In this document: piece after piece, positions 1 through 14,267 of the stretch
Position numbering within the stretch: the first letter of the stretch is position 1
Layout: each line of letters starts with the position of its first letter
Assembly (NCBI RefSeq): GCF_028583425.1
Contig: NC_072801.1
Span: forward strand, 60,713,766 to 60,777,765
Length of the DNA: 64,000 bases
Direction: 5' to 3'
Source: Eublepharis macularius
Taxonomy: Eukaryota; Chordata; Lepidosauria; Squamata; Eublepharidae
Position numbers and translations under genes: made by a program
Notes under the pieces: generated by a model
Database searches by the model: none
Told to the model about the DNA's origin: nothing
Seen by the model: the letters and a program-made list of their open reading frames with translations, nothing else

Positions 1-751
1 AAACTATACTTACCTCCCTTCCTGCTCCACTTTTACCTGTAAAAACTCAGTTACAGACAGAACCATCATTACAAGGCTGAAAGTTTCAGGTATGTCCATG
101 ACCTCTCCATGCCAACAGCCACAGCTTCTTTACTTTTCATCTTATTTCAGCTATTGCTACTTATTGCATTTTTATCCTGGTTTAAAGAAGAAGGGCTTGT
201 AGGTTACATAGATCTAGTCCGGCATTGCTCTCTCACGCCTTGCCCTTTGCCCTCTTACGTATGGCAGAGGCACATGTGTCACTCCCTCGTGGGCATGTTA
301 CTTTGAAGTTTGAACTAAGCTGCGCCTTGGTTTACTTAAGGTCTGAGAATGCCTCAGTGATCTGTCACTGAATTAACGGCATTTCCAATTGAGGCAACTT
401 TGAGTGAACTGATGCTTCCTGCCCAAAGAATTTGCTGTGCTGCAAATGTTTGTGGAATAACAGGCTCCTGTAATTGGTACTCATTCAGTGTGTGACCACA
501 AACAGTGGAACTGCAGGACCCGACATCTGCAATTTGTAACAGTAAACATTTCTGCAGGAAACTGAGCCGAGGCCATTCCTGTCCTCCAGTCAAGCTCAAG
601 GCATGCCAAATAAAGCTTTCTCTAAACTTGTTTGGCAGCTTCCACTCGTGGGATCTGTTTTCATACCCATGACCCTGGTGCTAAACCAGAAACCACATCT
701 CAAGAGTAGACAGTTGAGAGAAGACAAGCCCTTGGTGCATATATACATTTA

Positions 752-915
752 GGAAGGAACTTCTGAAACTGCCTTCTGAGTCAGGCAACTGGTCTATCTA
801 AGCTCAGTATGGTCGAAACTCTGCCTGGCAGCGACGCCCGTGTCTCAAGCAGAGAAAGATCTTTTCCGACACCTGACGCCAGGGATTAAACCTGGGACCT
901 TGTGCATGCACATCA
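752..915 (-). repeat. tRNA-derived SINE, diverged copy
   Basis: The stretch has the same layout as the copies at 1690 and 3697, read on the minus strand: a degraded tRNA head near 915 (CCCAGGTTYAAT-like B box, seen as TTAAACCTGGGA on plus) and a body ending near 752. It lies in PPP1R12C intron 6. The rest of 1-2796 shows no exon I can support. Confidence 0.55.
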
Positions 916-1689
916 ACCCACCTTCAGTTCTCTTGGAAATAACCCCCCAGCGTGGCCTTTATCGCGTGTTTTCAGGAACAGAAGGGCAACGTCATCCTGT
1001 CTCCCCCCACTCACCTTCGGTGCTTGCTTGTGTACGAAGGAGGCTGCTCCAAGCTGGTGTCAATCAAAGCTTGCCTCAGGTGTGCTTCCTTCTTGCTGCG
1101 TAGCTACAGTGAGAGAAGAGGGTCAGTCTGCCACTGAGGCAAGGGGAAAAGTCACATGAGCCTACTGAGACCTTTGCAGACCAGAGGGAGGGGAAGTTCC
1201 AGGTTTGGGGACTGGCAGGCACACCTTTTCTGTTCTTCTTGCAGCAGCTGTTTCGAGGTGGAAACTGCAGGCCAACCACAACTCCCATCAGACAAAGGAC
1301 TTGCCCACTTCCTTGAAAGATGGGGCTGGTGCCACATTGGGGAATGGTGTTCAGATGAGTGAGTTTTGCAGGATCAGAATATTTATACCTCACCTTACAT
1401 TGTTTGGAAGCAGAGATAAGGTCATCATCCAGTTATTTTACAGCTGCATAAATTTGGGCCTTCTGCTATCGGAAAAATCCTACTTCTCTGTGGATCCCAT
1501 GCTGGCTCTCTCCAGTTAAGAAAAGCCAAGTGAGGAAGGGGAAAAATTGTTTAGGCTGGTCTGATCCCAGTTCATAGCTGGCAGAAGCAGTGCAGCTAAT
1601 GGGCAGGAGGGCAGCCTTCTATTCCCTTGGGGCTCAAGCGCTCACCTGCCTAGAGCACTGAGAAGGGAGGAGCTGGGCATCACAAGAAG

Positions 1690-1893
1690 GCAGGAAACTG
1701 CCTTATACCGAAATCAGACCCTTGGTCTGTCGAGGTCAGGACTGTCTGCTCAGACTAGCAGTGGCTCGCCTGCAGAGGTCTTTCACATTACCCACTACCT
1801 GGTCCTTTTAACTGGAGGTGCCAAAGACTGAACCTAGGACCTTCTGCGTGCCAAGCAGATGCCATGACACTGAGCCCCAGCCCTTCCCTGGCA
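1690..1893 (-). repeat. tRNA-derived SINE
   Basis: The tRNA-like head is at the high-coordinate end, with ACTGAACCTAGGACCTTCTG as the complement of the B box. The body contains the TTGGTCTGTCGAGGTCAGGA segment shared with the copies at 3697 and 59055. Confidence 0.7.
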
Positions 1894-2796
1894 AGGGCTG
1901 TCTTAGAGAAGCCCATGCTGCGATTTTAGCAACATTGGCCTCAGAGCTCAACTTAAGTGGACAGGCAAGTCCAGTTAAACCCTGGGGTCACTGCTGTTCC
2001 AGCAGCTCTTGCTGCTCCTGGTGGCTGCTAGAACAGCACACAAAAAAGCAGTGAAAGCTGCATAACTAGAACTGTATAGATTTTAAAAATCTTTTAAAGA
2101 ACAAAAGTAACATCTGCACAACTGCAACCATGATGAGCAAAGATCAAGTTATGCAAAACAGGCTAACAAGGGCAATTTGGTTTGTGTGTGCAGCCTGCAG
2201 AATTTACTTTTCCTTATTATTTCTTATTTTATGTTTACAGTGCGCAGAGCTTCAGAGTAACAATCTGACAGCTGGACCCTGCCCCAAAGAGTGGACAGTG
2301 TAAAATCCACCATAGAGTTGAAAGACGACAGAGATGAATGGCGGCATTCTTTTTTTTTTTTTTAGTGCACCTACACACAGACATGGCGGAGACAAGTGCC
2401 AAACTGCGAGAAGGCTTAAAACTGAAAACGACAACAGGATGCTTTCTCGGTTCAAGGATCTTTGCTGTGCAACAGATTTCAAGGTGCTTCTGTGTGCACC
2501 AAAGGCCTTTCACAGGCATTAGCCTCACGTACAGTAGCTATGTACATTTCACAGTTTCTACTTGGGGATATGAGCCCTGTAAGTTCCCCTCCTTCCCACC
2601 CAGCTCCCCAAACTGGAATCTCCAAGCTTTCCCAATGAGGCCTCCAGATGCTGTGAGCTCCACACAGCAGGGCAGGAGCAAAGGCTCCAGGCACTGGGAG
2701 CTCTCTGTGGAGGTGTGAGAAGAGCTCATCCTGGGCAGAGCCTGTTTGACATCAGCCACGTGAGGAGGAGGTGGCCAGGCCAAGCAAATCACTCAC

Positions 2797-2871
2797 ATCG
2801 TTCTGCTTACGCTGCAGCTCCTCAAGCAGGGCCAAAGTATCCTCATCTGCGAGGTCACACGGACGCTGGCC
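2797..2871 (-). CDS. PPP1R12C: PPP1R12C coding exon 6
   Basis: 75 nt, 25 codons, phase 0 at both ends, so it can be skipped in frame. Acceptor TAG is at 2874-2872 and donor GTGAGT starts at 2796. It encodes [20 protein letters not shown] plus RKQND, the end of the last ankyrin unit and the start of the helical region after it (residues 299-323). Confidence 0.92.
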
Positions 2872-5800
2872 CTAGATGGGGTAGGGGGGTGGGTGGGGAG
2901 AAATTGGATGGACTGAGAGCAGCCCTGTCAGAGATGCCCCCGGGATGCCCTGCCCAAGAGATCAAAGTTGCACAGTGGGCACAGCAACCTACATCAAATT
3001 TCGCCACTGGGTTCTGCAGGCCTCACACCCCAGAACCCGCATCCAACCCCAGGCAGCACCAAGAGCTGTCCCATTCATCATGCGACAGTCTCATTCTCCG
3101 GCGGGTACCATTCGGAAGGAAGTACTAAACCATGTGAGTATGAACGGGGTGTGTGTTTGCATCCCACTTTTGAAGGATGGCGACCTCACTACATTCTCCA
3201 TTCTGCCAACCAAACCAATTGGCTCAGGTTTTTTCCAGGCCTCTTGTAGCATTTGCCTTGCCACACACAAGATCCACGAGCCTCCCGTTACAGAACTCTA
3301 CCTCCCCTACCTCCCCCTGCTTACCAAGCACCACAGCTGTGAAGGTGCCATATGCTAAATCAGATTCTCAGCTATCTGACCCAGCACTGTCTACTTGGAC
3401 TGGCAGCTTCTCTCCAAGGTCTCAGGCAGAGAAAAGGCTTTCCTGGTGCTGTTAGCCAGGGATCCCTAGAGATGGGAGATGCGAGGTCTTAAACCCATCC
3501 CTACTCCACTCCTCTTGCCCCTCCACCACTCACCACGTTGTTGAGTGCCTCCATATCACAGAAGTGTTCTGCCAGAAGGCGGCAGGCCTCCTCCACTCCC
3601 CAGTGGGCTGCTGCATGCAGGGGAGTCCAGCCATCCTTATCCTGCACACTGGGATCATAGCCGGCCTGCAAGAGCAGCCTGGGAGAGAAGGAAGACATGT
3701 GAATCTGCCTTAGAGTAAGTCAGACCCTCGATCTCGTAAGATCAGTACTGCATGCTCTGACTGGCTGTGGCTCACTCAGGCAGGTAGGTGTCTTTCACAG
3801 CGCATATGACCCGATCCCATTATTCAAGTGGAAACGCCGGAGACTGAACCTGGGAACTTCTGCATTTCAAAGCAGATGCTCTGCCACTGAGCCACGGCCC
3901 CTCCCCTAGCACCAGTGCTTAGTTCTCACAACCCCTTCATACACGCCCAGGGTAAGGCCAATCGCAATCTTGGGGCCAGGTAGCAATTTTCCCCTGGCCA
4001 GTTTGGCTAGGGATCCTGATGGTGTTTTGACGTCTTCTGGGCATGCAGTAAGGGTCACTGGGTGTGTGTGGGGGGGGGGGGGCGGGGAGGGGAAGGTAAC
4101 TGTGAATTTCCTGCACTGTGCAGGGGGTTGGACTAGATGACCCTAGAGGCCGCTTCCAACCCTATGATTCTATCAGGGCACCTGAGATCAATCCACCTCC
4201 CAAGGAAGGGAACTGGGTCGCAGCAGGATGAAGGCCATATGGGTGCGAGCAGAGAAGGGTCGAGAAATAAGAGAGCCATGGTTTTTAAACAAAGGAAGTG
4301 AGATACGGTGACTTTGCACATGGGGCACACAGAAATATGACCCTCAAGTTATCTTGCAAAAGAAGGGGATCCTGGCTTTAGTGTAAACATTTTTGAGAAG
4401 AATGTCTGAAGTTTTTGGGGGTCCTTCGGGGGCAAACAGCAGAGAATGCAGGAAGAAAGGCAGGAGGGAATCAGGATCGGGATGCCCATGTGTTTCGAAA
4501 GGCAAAGAGAACCAGAGTGGCAGTGAGGCTATGGTAACTCATGCCCCACTGCCGCCCCCCCCCAAAGTCAATACAAAGAACACTTACCTTCTACACTCCA
4601 ATGCAAGCAGCCCGAGATTTTAACCTTTGCCCCAAAGAAGCTCGCAGGTGGCTGGGGCGGAGACCAATATTCCCCTTGCCTACGCCTTTCCCCAAGCCCC
4701 GCCTGCGCTCGGGGGATGCTTGGCACGTCTGGGAACCCTCTTACCCCAACGAAACAAAACAACCCCTGAAGTTTCCAGAGGAGTCTGATAAGGGATTACA
4801 CAATGTCCCACCCTGGGCTGGGCTGGAAGGGTAGGTCTGGGAGGTGGTTATGGCAGGTTCCCAGACCTGTTAAGGCAAAGAAGACGCAAGTCTGTTGGGT
4901 AAGCACAGGGGGAACCCGGGTCCTTCAAGGAATTCCAACATCATATCACAAGGCTGACATTCAAAGCGGCAGGGAAAATATTTACTCCAAAGATTTATAC
5001 CCCATCTCTGCACAGTTTGGGTCTGTAGTGTGACTTAGAAAGACGTTCCAACCGATTTGTTTTCAACCCCAGCACTGACAGGCTTCTGCATGTACATTTT
5101 TTCACCTTGGAGTGGACTTCCTTCGCCTATAACTGAAATCTACAATTACGGGCCAAGAACCTGCTGGCAGTGCCCTCCGGGGATGCCTGTTTGTGCTGCC
5201 TGCAGCAGACAACTGCCTTGATTAACAGTCACTCTTCTCCAAGGTGTGGTTGAGACGGGATTTGTCCTCCTGCTTCACCACTATCAGTGGCTTTTCTAGA
5301 ATCCCATCTGGTTATCTGCTCTGAAGGCTACTAGGAAGACCACATTAGAAAGAGAAGGGGATTCCTCTCACCTCATGACCTCAATGTAGCCCTTGGCAGC
5401 TGCCACATGCAGGGCAGTGGCCCCAGTTTTGGGGTGTGACTCGTCAGATATTTTGCCAGCGTTCAGCCACTGGCGTGCGTCACGAAGCATCACCTCCTCC
5501 TCCTCTCGTTTGGCTACTTCAATGTCTACCCCTGAAAGCAGAGGTAACAGGGTCACGGGGTTGAAGGAGAAGGGACTACAGAAATCCCCCCACCAAAAAG
5601 AGCCGGCAGCTGCTTCATGGAACGGGGAACAAGGTCTTCTTTAATGACAAACTGGAATCCTAGCAGTAGACCATGTAAAACACTCCCTTGCCCAATAAGC
5701 TCCAAGACTGTAGTTGGGAGAATGGACTTGGGAGGTAGGTAAAGCAAGTTCCCAGTCCAGTTGAGCAGGGTGGATTTGATTTAAATCGAATAGATTTAAA

Positions 5801-8800
5801 TCACTAGTCAGTAAGACTAGATTTAAATCATGGTTTTCTACATAAAGACTCCTCACACTTCGCTTCTTGTGCAGATCTATTCTACTCCCAACAATAGTCT
5901 GTTCATTGAATTTTTTGAAACTTAGATCTTAAGAGGGAAGGGGTTGGTTCTGTGTACAAAGATTTACAAAGGAACGATGGGACGAAGGTCTTTTTCTCAA
6001 TTGTGTATGTTTATTTTATAACCTTTTTGCTGAAAAGACATGATCTCTGCAGACATAAATCCACAGTTCTGAGAACTGTAAAACCAAGCATCTGTGATAA
6101 TATCGTCTAGACAGAAAAACTGCCCAATAATCTTACAGAAATCTCTGGAAGAGCATGACATTTTGAATGGATAAACTATCTTTAGATAAAATTTTCCTCC
6201 AGAAACATTTTATTATAAAAATACGATTTGAATTAAAAAATTAAATTAAAAATCCATTTTTAAAATGTTTTTTTAAAAAAATCATTGATTTTTATCCACC
6301 CTGCTGTTGAGGCCAAGAAGCCAGAACCTCAGACGCAACTTGGGAATCACACTGGAAACCTACATCCTTCGTGGGCCTCCCACACCATACGCTTAACCTG
6401 AAACTGAAAGGGGGGTGGGTGGGCCCAATTCCCTGCTTCTCAAGAAAGAGGAGACAGGACTAGCACATACTCAAGCAATTCCTCAACTACATCACATTAT
6501 GTGCCCCACATAATACCCTGATCTGCACAATAGTCAGAAGCAGTTTAAATTATATGCAATAAGCAAATATAGAGAAAGGTATAGAATTCACATAAGTCGT
6601 CTAGGTGCAGATTACTCTTAAACAGCTCTGGAGGGAGGAAGGCCTTTAGTACACAGGAAGTTGAGCTTCTAATGTCTTATACAGAACGCATTTAAGGTAA
6701 AGAAGGATCCAGCAAGGCTGCCTTGCTGCAGACCTCTAGTCGAAGCTGGACTTTCCTAAGCAAATGTACCATGCAACTCTTTCATGAAAGCCTCCAAGAA
6801 TATCCCATCAGCTTACTGCTGCACCAATGGGCAAAAGAGGGCGGGGGGACAGCCATATGGATGGCTGGTTGGAGAGGCCTGACCAGTCCGAAACAGAGAC
6901 AGCAGAGCTGTGTGTACTGCACCTAGAGCCGCATCTGGCAGGCTGATCTCCCTCACCTTACCTCTCTTTGCAATCTCCGACCGCAGTAAGGCCTCCATGT
7001 TGTCAGCCTCGGCAATGTCCAATGGCACATCCCCGTCGCTGTTCACTGCAGCAATATTGGCACCGTGGTCCAAGAGGTATCTGGGCCAGACAGTGAAGCC
7101 ACACAAGGTCAGATCCACAGGCCCGCCTAACCTAGGCTCACGCCTCCCACCGCTTGCAGTACTGATTAGACCAGCCAGCCCATCTGGCACAAGCCCTCGC
7201 TTCGGGCCGTGCTAGATGTGACCAACTTAACTTCCTTGGGTTACAAAGCACAGTCTCTCCCCTTCTCTGGAGCTGGGGAGAATCAATGGCAAAACACCTT
7301 TAAGATGCAGCCTGTTTACCTCGGCCTCCAAGATCATCATCTTTACAGATAGGGACCCTGCCCTTTAACAAGTCCACCTCAGCAAGCAAAGTAGCCTTCC
7401 CAACTAACTGAGAGCCCCGGATCCCACCTGCAGTGTTTCCTAAGTATTCTTTTCCCAATAAAATAAAACAAAACTTATGGGAAAGCGGTCAGAACAAAAC
7501 ACAGCCACAGTCAGAGAAGGCTTTAAACATCTGGTGGATGAAGAACCAGGAAGGCAGGAAATGGCACCTCTTTCTACTCTGATGCTGTTGACATTTCTGG
7601 TTTCCAAGGGATGGATGTAGGTAAGGACAGACAGGGCCAGTCCAGCCTCCATTGTGCTTTGGGATGGAGCCTTCAATAATTCAGTTGCTCTGGCACCCTC
7701 ACCTGCTGAAGTCCTCATGAAGGGTGCACCTCGCTGGCCCAATAGTAGCCCAACACAAGGATTAGATCAGCGCTGTACTACTTAGCCACCAAGGAACCAG
7801 CACTGATCCCGCTATATATGGTCAGGTGGAAGCACACCCAGCAAGCTCTGCCTCTGTCTTCCTGGCTAGGTAACAGAGCAGGCAGTGCCTCCCCAAGGGA
7901 GGCTGGTTCCCGGGGCCCTTGTTCTGCTGCTGGACCACACTGTATGGAAGGGAGACGCATCGAACAACAGCCAGAGAACCCACAGCAGGGAAAACATGGT
8001 AAGGCACTATGGCAGCTGCCAGGAGCGGCTCAAGCAGGTCGGCAGGAATGCAGGTGAAGGGAAGGATGCACCTGTGTGCAATTTCGGTTTGCCCAGATGA
8101 GAAGCTAAAGAAAAGATGACCCTTGGCGTCCGACTGCATTAGGAGAAAGGTGGATCTGTTGCAATGCCAATGCAGCCATGGGTGAACCAGTATCGTTTAG
8201 GAAAGGCCTCCATGCCCTGAACTCACTGTGCAATTTCAATGTATCCGCAGGAAGCGGCAACATGCAGCGGAGTCCAGCCCTCGTTGTCAGCCTGGTTCAC
8301 ATCTGCTCCATTTGCCACCAAAAATTCAACCACCTCCATGTTTTCATCAATGCAGGCCTAGAAGGGGAGGGGGGAAGACCGTCACAAAGAAACCCACCAT
8401 GGCTTTCCCCTCACCAGTGGCACAAGCAATCTCCCCTCCGAAACAAACATCCCCAAATCTTCCTCTCTTACCCCACATAAGCCTCCCTTCCTTTCTCAGG
8501 GCCACAAAAAGTTGCCTCTTTTTACCACTGTCTCACACATACCATGCATTACTAAAGCGGGTAGAAACCGGCAACTGTCCCAATGAAGGAGCACTTGCAG
8601 ACTCAGAAGTTTCAGGCCACAGGGTTGGAGAAATCGCAAGCACCTATGAATTCTGCAGCATTTGTTCAGAGCTTATATGTAAAAAGTGACGTCGGCCGAA
8701 AACTGGACAGAGAGGCAGCCTGAATGTAAACCTCAATGGCAGCTTCCTAACGATAAGAGGACTGCATACGGAGAGGTCTGCAGAACAGATTACCTTTCTT

Positions 8801-11800
8801 GCAGGGCTTCGAGCAAAGGTCTCCCCTGGGGTCTGACAAGCAAGGAGCACAGGAAGAGGCCCCGCTTCAAGTCAGTCAAGGTTTGTCAAGTCCAAACCTG
8901 GGACCGTTCATACTGTAAGGCCCTAGACCAACAAGCCCAACAATGGATGAGAGGCTTTCTCCACTGTTCTCCTCTACAACATTTAAAGAGATGGTTGCTT
9001 ACATTTCACCTCTCCCAGCAGCTTTAATGGGGAAGCAAAGGCACCGTAAGCCCCTTCTCTGCTTTCAAAGGCACCGGAAGTCCAGACAATGACTGTCCCA
9101 CTCTTTCCTCACCTTCCAGCCTTAAGGAAGTTAGATTTACCCGGAGACAGACCCGAAACAGGGCTTGGATTGGGCTTTCCTTTCGGCTGCTCACCTGAGG
9201 GCATCTAATTCCCCCTTGCTTAGGTTAAGAGGCTTATCTCGGCTGTGCAATTAATCTTGCAAAACTGGGCACGTCAGGATACATTTTACGCAGCCTGCCC
9301 AACTGCATAACTGGCTTAGGGAAGTTGGGAGGGTTTTTTTTAAGGTGGAAATTGTCAGGCCTTGGAAAATTCTGCTCCCCTCCCCCCTGGGTGAAATAGG
9401 ACATACAACTTTGGGGCAAGAAGGAATTGGGGAAGCCCTGTGAAGAATGCACAGCAATGCAGCCCCCATTACTATTCTGACAACAATGCGGTGAGGCCAT
9501 GGCAGCCACCCAAGAGGATAGCTTGCATTTAAAAACAAAACTTGGGACTCTCAGGCACTCCGTTTCCAAGCTGGAGAGCAGCCATGGAAGAAGACCTGCA
9601 GACTCTCCTGATCCCCAGCATGGCAGGGGTGGGGTGGGGTGGAGGCTGGACCAGCAAGACCTGGGGGCCCCTTTTACACAAAGGTCTTCCTGAACTGCAG
9701 CCGTCCTCACGACACTGCTGCCCATTTGTCGCCCCCTTCCATGGCTTCCCTCTTGTTCCTCTGTGCTTTGTCAGAATTGGATCAAAGTTGATTTGGTACA
9801 GCACAAGAACACAGCAAGTCGACGAAGTAGCAACGGTGTCACGATGAAGCCCGCTACAGACTGGCACCCAAACTGCAGGAAAGCCTCCGAGTGACGGACC
9901 CCTTTGATGTCTCTCCCACTGCCAGGATTATGCAGCTGTGCTACTTTTCTGCTTCCAGCGCGAAGACGTCAGGACTGAAGGCAGCGGCATCTGCTAGCTT
10001 TCATCTGCCTTTAATAACAGGCCTCGGATTTGCTGTCAAGGGACCACGCAGCATCAAATGCTGCTTCAGGCATCAAGAGACACCCAGGCGGGTGTACCAA
10101 GGGGATGCAGAAGGCGAATGTGGGCCATCGGAGTTCCATTCAAAAAAAGCAACACTGAGTGAAGGGAAGCAGGGAGAATCAGGCAGCTGGACTTCAAGGC
10201 TATCTTGGAAGGGCCTTTTGTAAGGCAGCTGGGAGAAAAGATCGCTGGGCTCTTTCAAGAGGATCGAATCTGTTTGCATTAACTGGTGGCAATGGCAGCA
10301 CATACAAGAGACACTTTCAAAACGTTATGGTCCTCAGTGCCTTTTCTTCAGAATCAGCTTTGCCATGTACTTTCATTAGGAGCTGCCAGAGACTGAAAAC
10401 GGACCTCCGTAAATGCAAAATCTACCTCGCTACTATCAGTCAAAGTTGTGCAGCATACTTTTGCTTAAAAAGTTGTTTAAAAAATTCCTCAAAAACAAAC
10501 GAAGTTTGAGACTAGTGTAAGACTACCGATATGCATTAGTATAACCATACGAGTTCTGCATCCACACGCTTATGCTACGTAATGTATCCTGCATGGTGGA
10601 AGAGAAACAGGGTCTCTGAAAGGCAGTGAAGCCCCGCTCTCCCCAAACCATTTCATCTGATATTCACCATACTTGCAAGCATGAGGACCAGAAAACGGTT
10701 TTCTTTAAAATAAAAAAGACTGATTTTCTTAGAATGCCAGTTTTGCCCCTGTGTGGCATCACACCACACAGACAGCTCTGCTCTTAAATTAGACCAGTTG
10801 TGTTCTCAGAGAATGTGGCTAACTAGGGATAAGGGAGGTTGTGTTTCACAAAGCCACAACTTAATCAGCTACATGCAATGGTACGGTGGTGCTAGAACAG
10901 ACAGAGTTCTTTGGGAAGGAAAGGAGGGCTGGCAGGTCATCTTAGATGGAGCTGAACTCACAGACAGGAGTCCGAAGTCCAGCTGCAGAGAACCCAAAGG
11001 AACTTTGCATTCAAAATAGGTTCTTGGACACAGCTCTGATGAACCTTAGTTTAAATTATCTAGTCATGTACCTGGCTCGCCCAGGAGAGAAAGATGCTGT
11101 TGCTTCTTTCCCAACCCTTGTATGGGCTTGGGATCAAATGCAATCAATCCGCTGTTGGGTGGAGTGATGCGGAGAAGACCCTGCATTACCATGCTGGTTT
11201 CCGGCCTGGGCATGGCGGTGTTTTGCATGGGGGGGGAGAAGGAGATACCCAGTATCCTTCTCCATGCCTGTTCACCCAACCAGCTGAGTGCCGATATTAA
11301 TAGCCTCTGCTTGGAATGTGAAGATTTCATTTTCCACAAACAAAGGCGACCAGCTGCTGTTGGCCAAAGCTCTTCGGAAAGCATTCCTGGACTGAGAACG
11401 TTATGCAAGCTATAAGGGGGCTTAATTTTCTCCAGGAGTTCAGGCTTTGATCCTCTCCCACCCCACTTGGCCAAGAGAACCAGTGAGGCAGCACACCTGC
11501 CGACAACTTGCCCCAGGCGGGGACTCTCAGTGCCAAGCCAATCTTCTCACAGGAACAGTTCCCCCACCTGTAAAATGGCTCTTCTTCTCTAGGGAACTGT
11601 ATATATTTAGAAGGCACAAGCTTTGTATTCAGCATGGAACACAACACGCTTTTTTGGGTCTCACTTGCTCCAGAGATTATACTTCCTAAATATAAGCAAT
11701 TCCCCAGACAAAGGGCCATTTGCAACCCAAAACATGTTGAATCTTTTGAATACGCCCAATTTGGGATTTATTTATTTTTTTAAATCTGTTTCAGAACCTT

Positions 11801-14169
11801 TCACAAATTATTCTTCTATTATCCTGGAAACCTCAGCCAGACGCCTTCTTGTTAATGAGCATTTTGATGGAACCGCCTACAGGATTCCAAGTATTTTCCA
11901 TCATCTTGAGGATTAGAAACTTTAAAAAAAAAACACAAGAGAGATGTGTTTCTCATATTCCCTTGACAGCCACCAGTCTGAGTTAGCAGCCAGATTTGTG
12001 TGCTCAACAGCAGCTCTGGAACCAAGAAGTTCCCAACCCCCTTCGGCAAATCTTTTTAAAAAATCTAGAAAAGTCTCATGCCCATCCACCATTCAGTCTA
12101 TTTCGGGTTACACCTTGGAAACCAGTCCCTTGCTCAACTCCCAGGCTTTTTTCCCAAGCATCTGGGGAAAAGCAATCTGTTGAAAATGGGTCTCGCTCCC
12201 AAAAAAGCTCCCTGGCCCCAGCCCGCTGTTCTCGGAACGTGCAGTTCTAATACATCTGTATTCTGCTTTAAGTCAGAGAGGTGCCAGAGGGCCACTTGCA
12301 GGAAGGATAAAACCCAGGCACTCTGGAAGACAGGACTTGATGGTTCAGCCCAGAGACCAAGGGGAAAGTAGACCAACCACAGCACAAATGGCCCGGTTCT
12401 CTGGCATAGTAGCATCAAGCTCAAATGGGTTGCATTCAGCACCCAAAAAGGAGCACCCCCTGCCCTGCTACTACTAGCTACAGAAAGTCATGGATTTCCT
12501 CTTGAGTTTTTGCTAATGAATCCTCCCCATCCCTGCAATCCAGGCGGAACACAGAGGCGCTGTGGCTGCCGCGCACATTGCGGCGGCCAGAGCACCCTTT
12601 AAACTTGCAGTGCAAGTGGTGGCGAAAGGGCCCGGGAAATTCCCCTTCCCACACCGCTTGCCAGCAGTGCGGGAAGGGGTATTCAAACCCTGACGGCACA
12701 GATCAGCTGCTTGGTGGGAAAACCGGCTGGGTTTGAACTACCCCCTCCTCCCCCTTCCATCATTTGAAATAAGCGGCGGCGGAGGTGGGGGGACAGTTTC
12801 TCAGTGTGCTCAGAATCTTTATGGAGCACACCGATGCGGGTCAAGTATCGGTGTGCTCCTGGTTTCCAACTCTTTTTTCTCTTCGGGAAACCCAAAATCT
12901 TTTTTTTGCACACCCCTACTGACAGTCTGCGAGCAGCAGGAGAACAGGGTTGTCACTTTCGCACGCCCCGCGCTGGGTTCAGTTGAAAGTGGAAGCCCCA
13001 TTCTCCTGCCGCCCGTGAGCAGCAGGAGAAGGGGGCTGTCTGTTTCAAATGCCCCGCGCTGGTTTCACCAGATCCAATGAAGCTTGAGTGGGGTATTTTG
13101 AAACTGACAACCTTCTCCTGCTGCTTCTGGCCAACAGGAGAAGGGGGCTGTCAGTTTCAAACATCCCGCGCTGGCTTCAGCAGCCGGTGCCAGGGTTTGA
13201 AATGCCACAAACCACAAACCGATTCGTGAACTAGGAAAAGTTCGTGGAATTTCGTGGTTCATGGAACGCAACGAACCACAAATCATGTGGTTCATTTTTT
13301 TCAGTTCATGCCCATGTCTATTAGCCACATGGCTAACTTCTCCCACAGGGCCACACCCAAAGATCTCAGCATCCAGGTAGGTACTTATCAGAAACAGTGG
13401 TCCTTTGTTTCCCGGGCCCCAAATCATTTATAGGTGTTGAAAGTCCTTTTGAATTAAGCCCAGAGATGAAGCTAGAACCAATGGACTTGGAACAGAACAG
13501 CCGCAATACGTTCCCCAAGACCTGCACTTCAAAACTGTTGGGCAGCCAGCTGTGTTCTGGACTAACTGAAGTTTCCAAGGCCTTTTCAAATGGAGCCCCC
13601 AAGCAGTGTGTTAAAATGGAGTACTCTGGTGGTCAGCATGTCATACATATCTGTGACCAGCCCACACGTCTCCAGAAAGGGCTACAGACCAGAACCCTGA
13701 ATTCAGCAACCTGAACAGATTCTGTCACACAAATATAGCCCCTTTATATGCGCAATTTTATCCAGCTTCGGCTGACCTTGGAGAGAAGCGACAAAGCATG
13801 TTAGACCTACTCCCCCAAACCTCAGGGAGTCCTCCCCAACTTTCCTGTTGGTTTCAAGAGTTTTCCACTAAGCACACCTTTACACTCTTAAGGAGAACAA
13901 AAACTTTCCCTCTCTCAACACAATGCCAGGCTTCTCAGGATGTTGGATGCCAGCCCCCACAGTTTTGCAATTGCGGAATTCACACCCTTTAGCATCCAGA
14001 GTGCTTTATAATCCTCATCTCAATTGATTCTTAACAAATGTCTGGAGGCAAAGACTCCTCTCTTGAGGCTGGTAAACAGCGGCCAACATGCCCAAAAGCA
14101 GCAACGGGAAATCCTAGCCCCTAGCGTGCAATATTTTGGAACTGGTTCCAAATCAGACCCCCCCCCCCG

Positions 14170-14267
<98 letters not shown>

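Noticed and set aside
1..2790. PPP1R12C exon 7
   Set aside because: I looked on the minus strand for the basic RRSS / EKISLQDL-type segment that follows in MYPT proteins and did not find it. It should lie beyond base 1.
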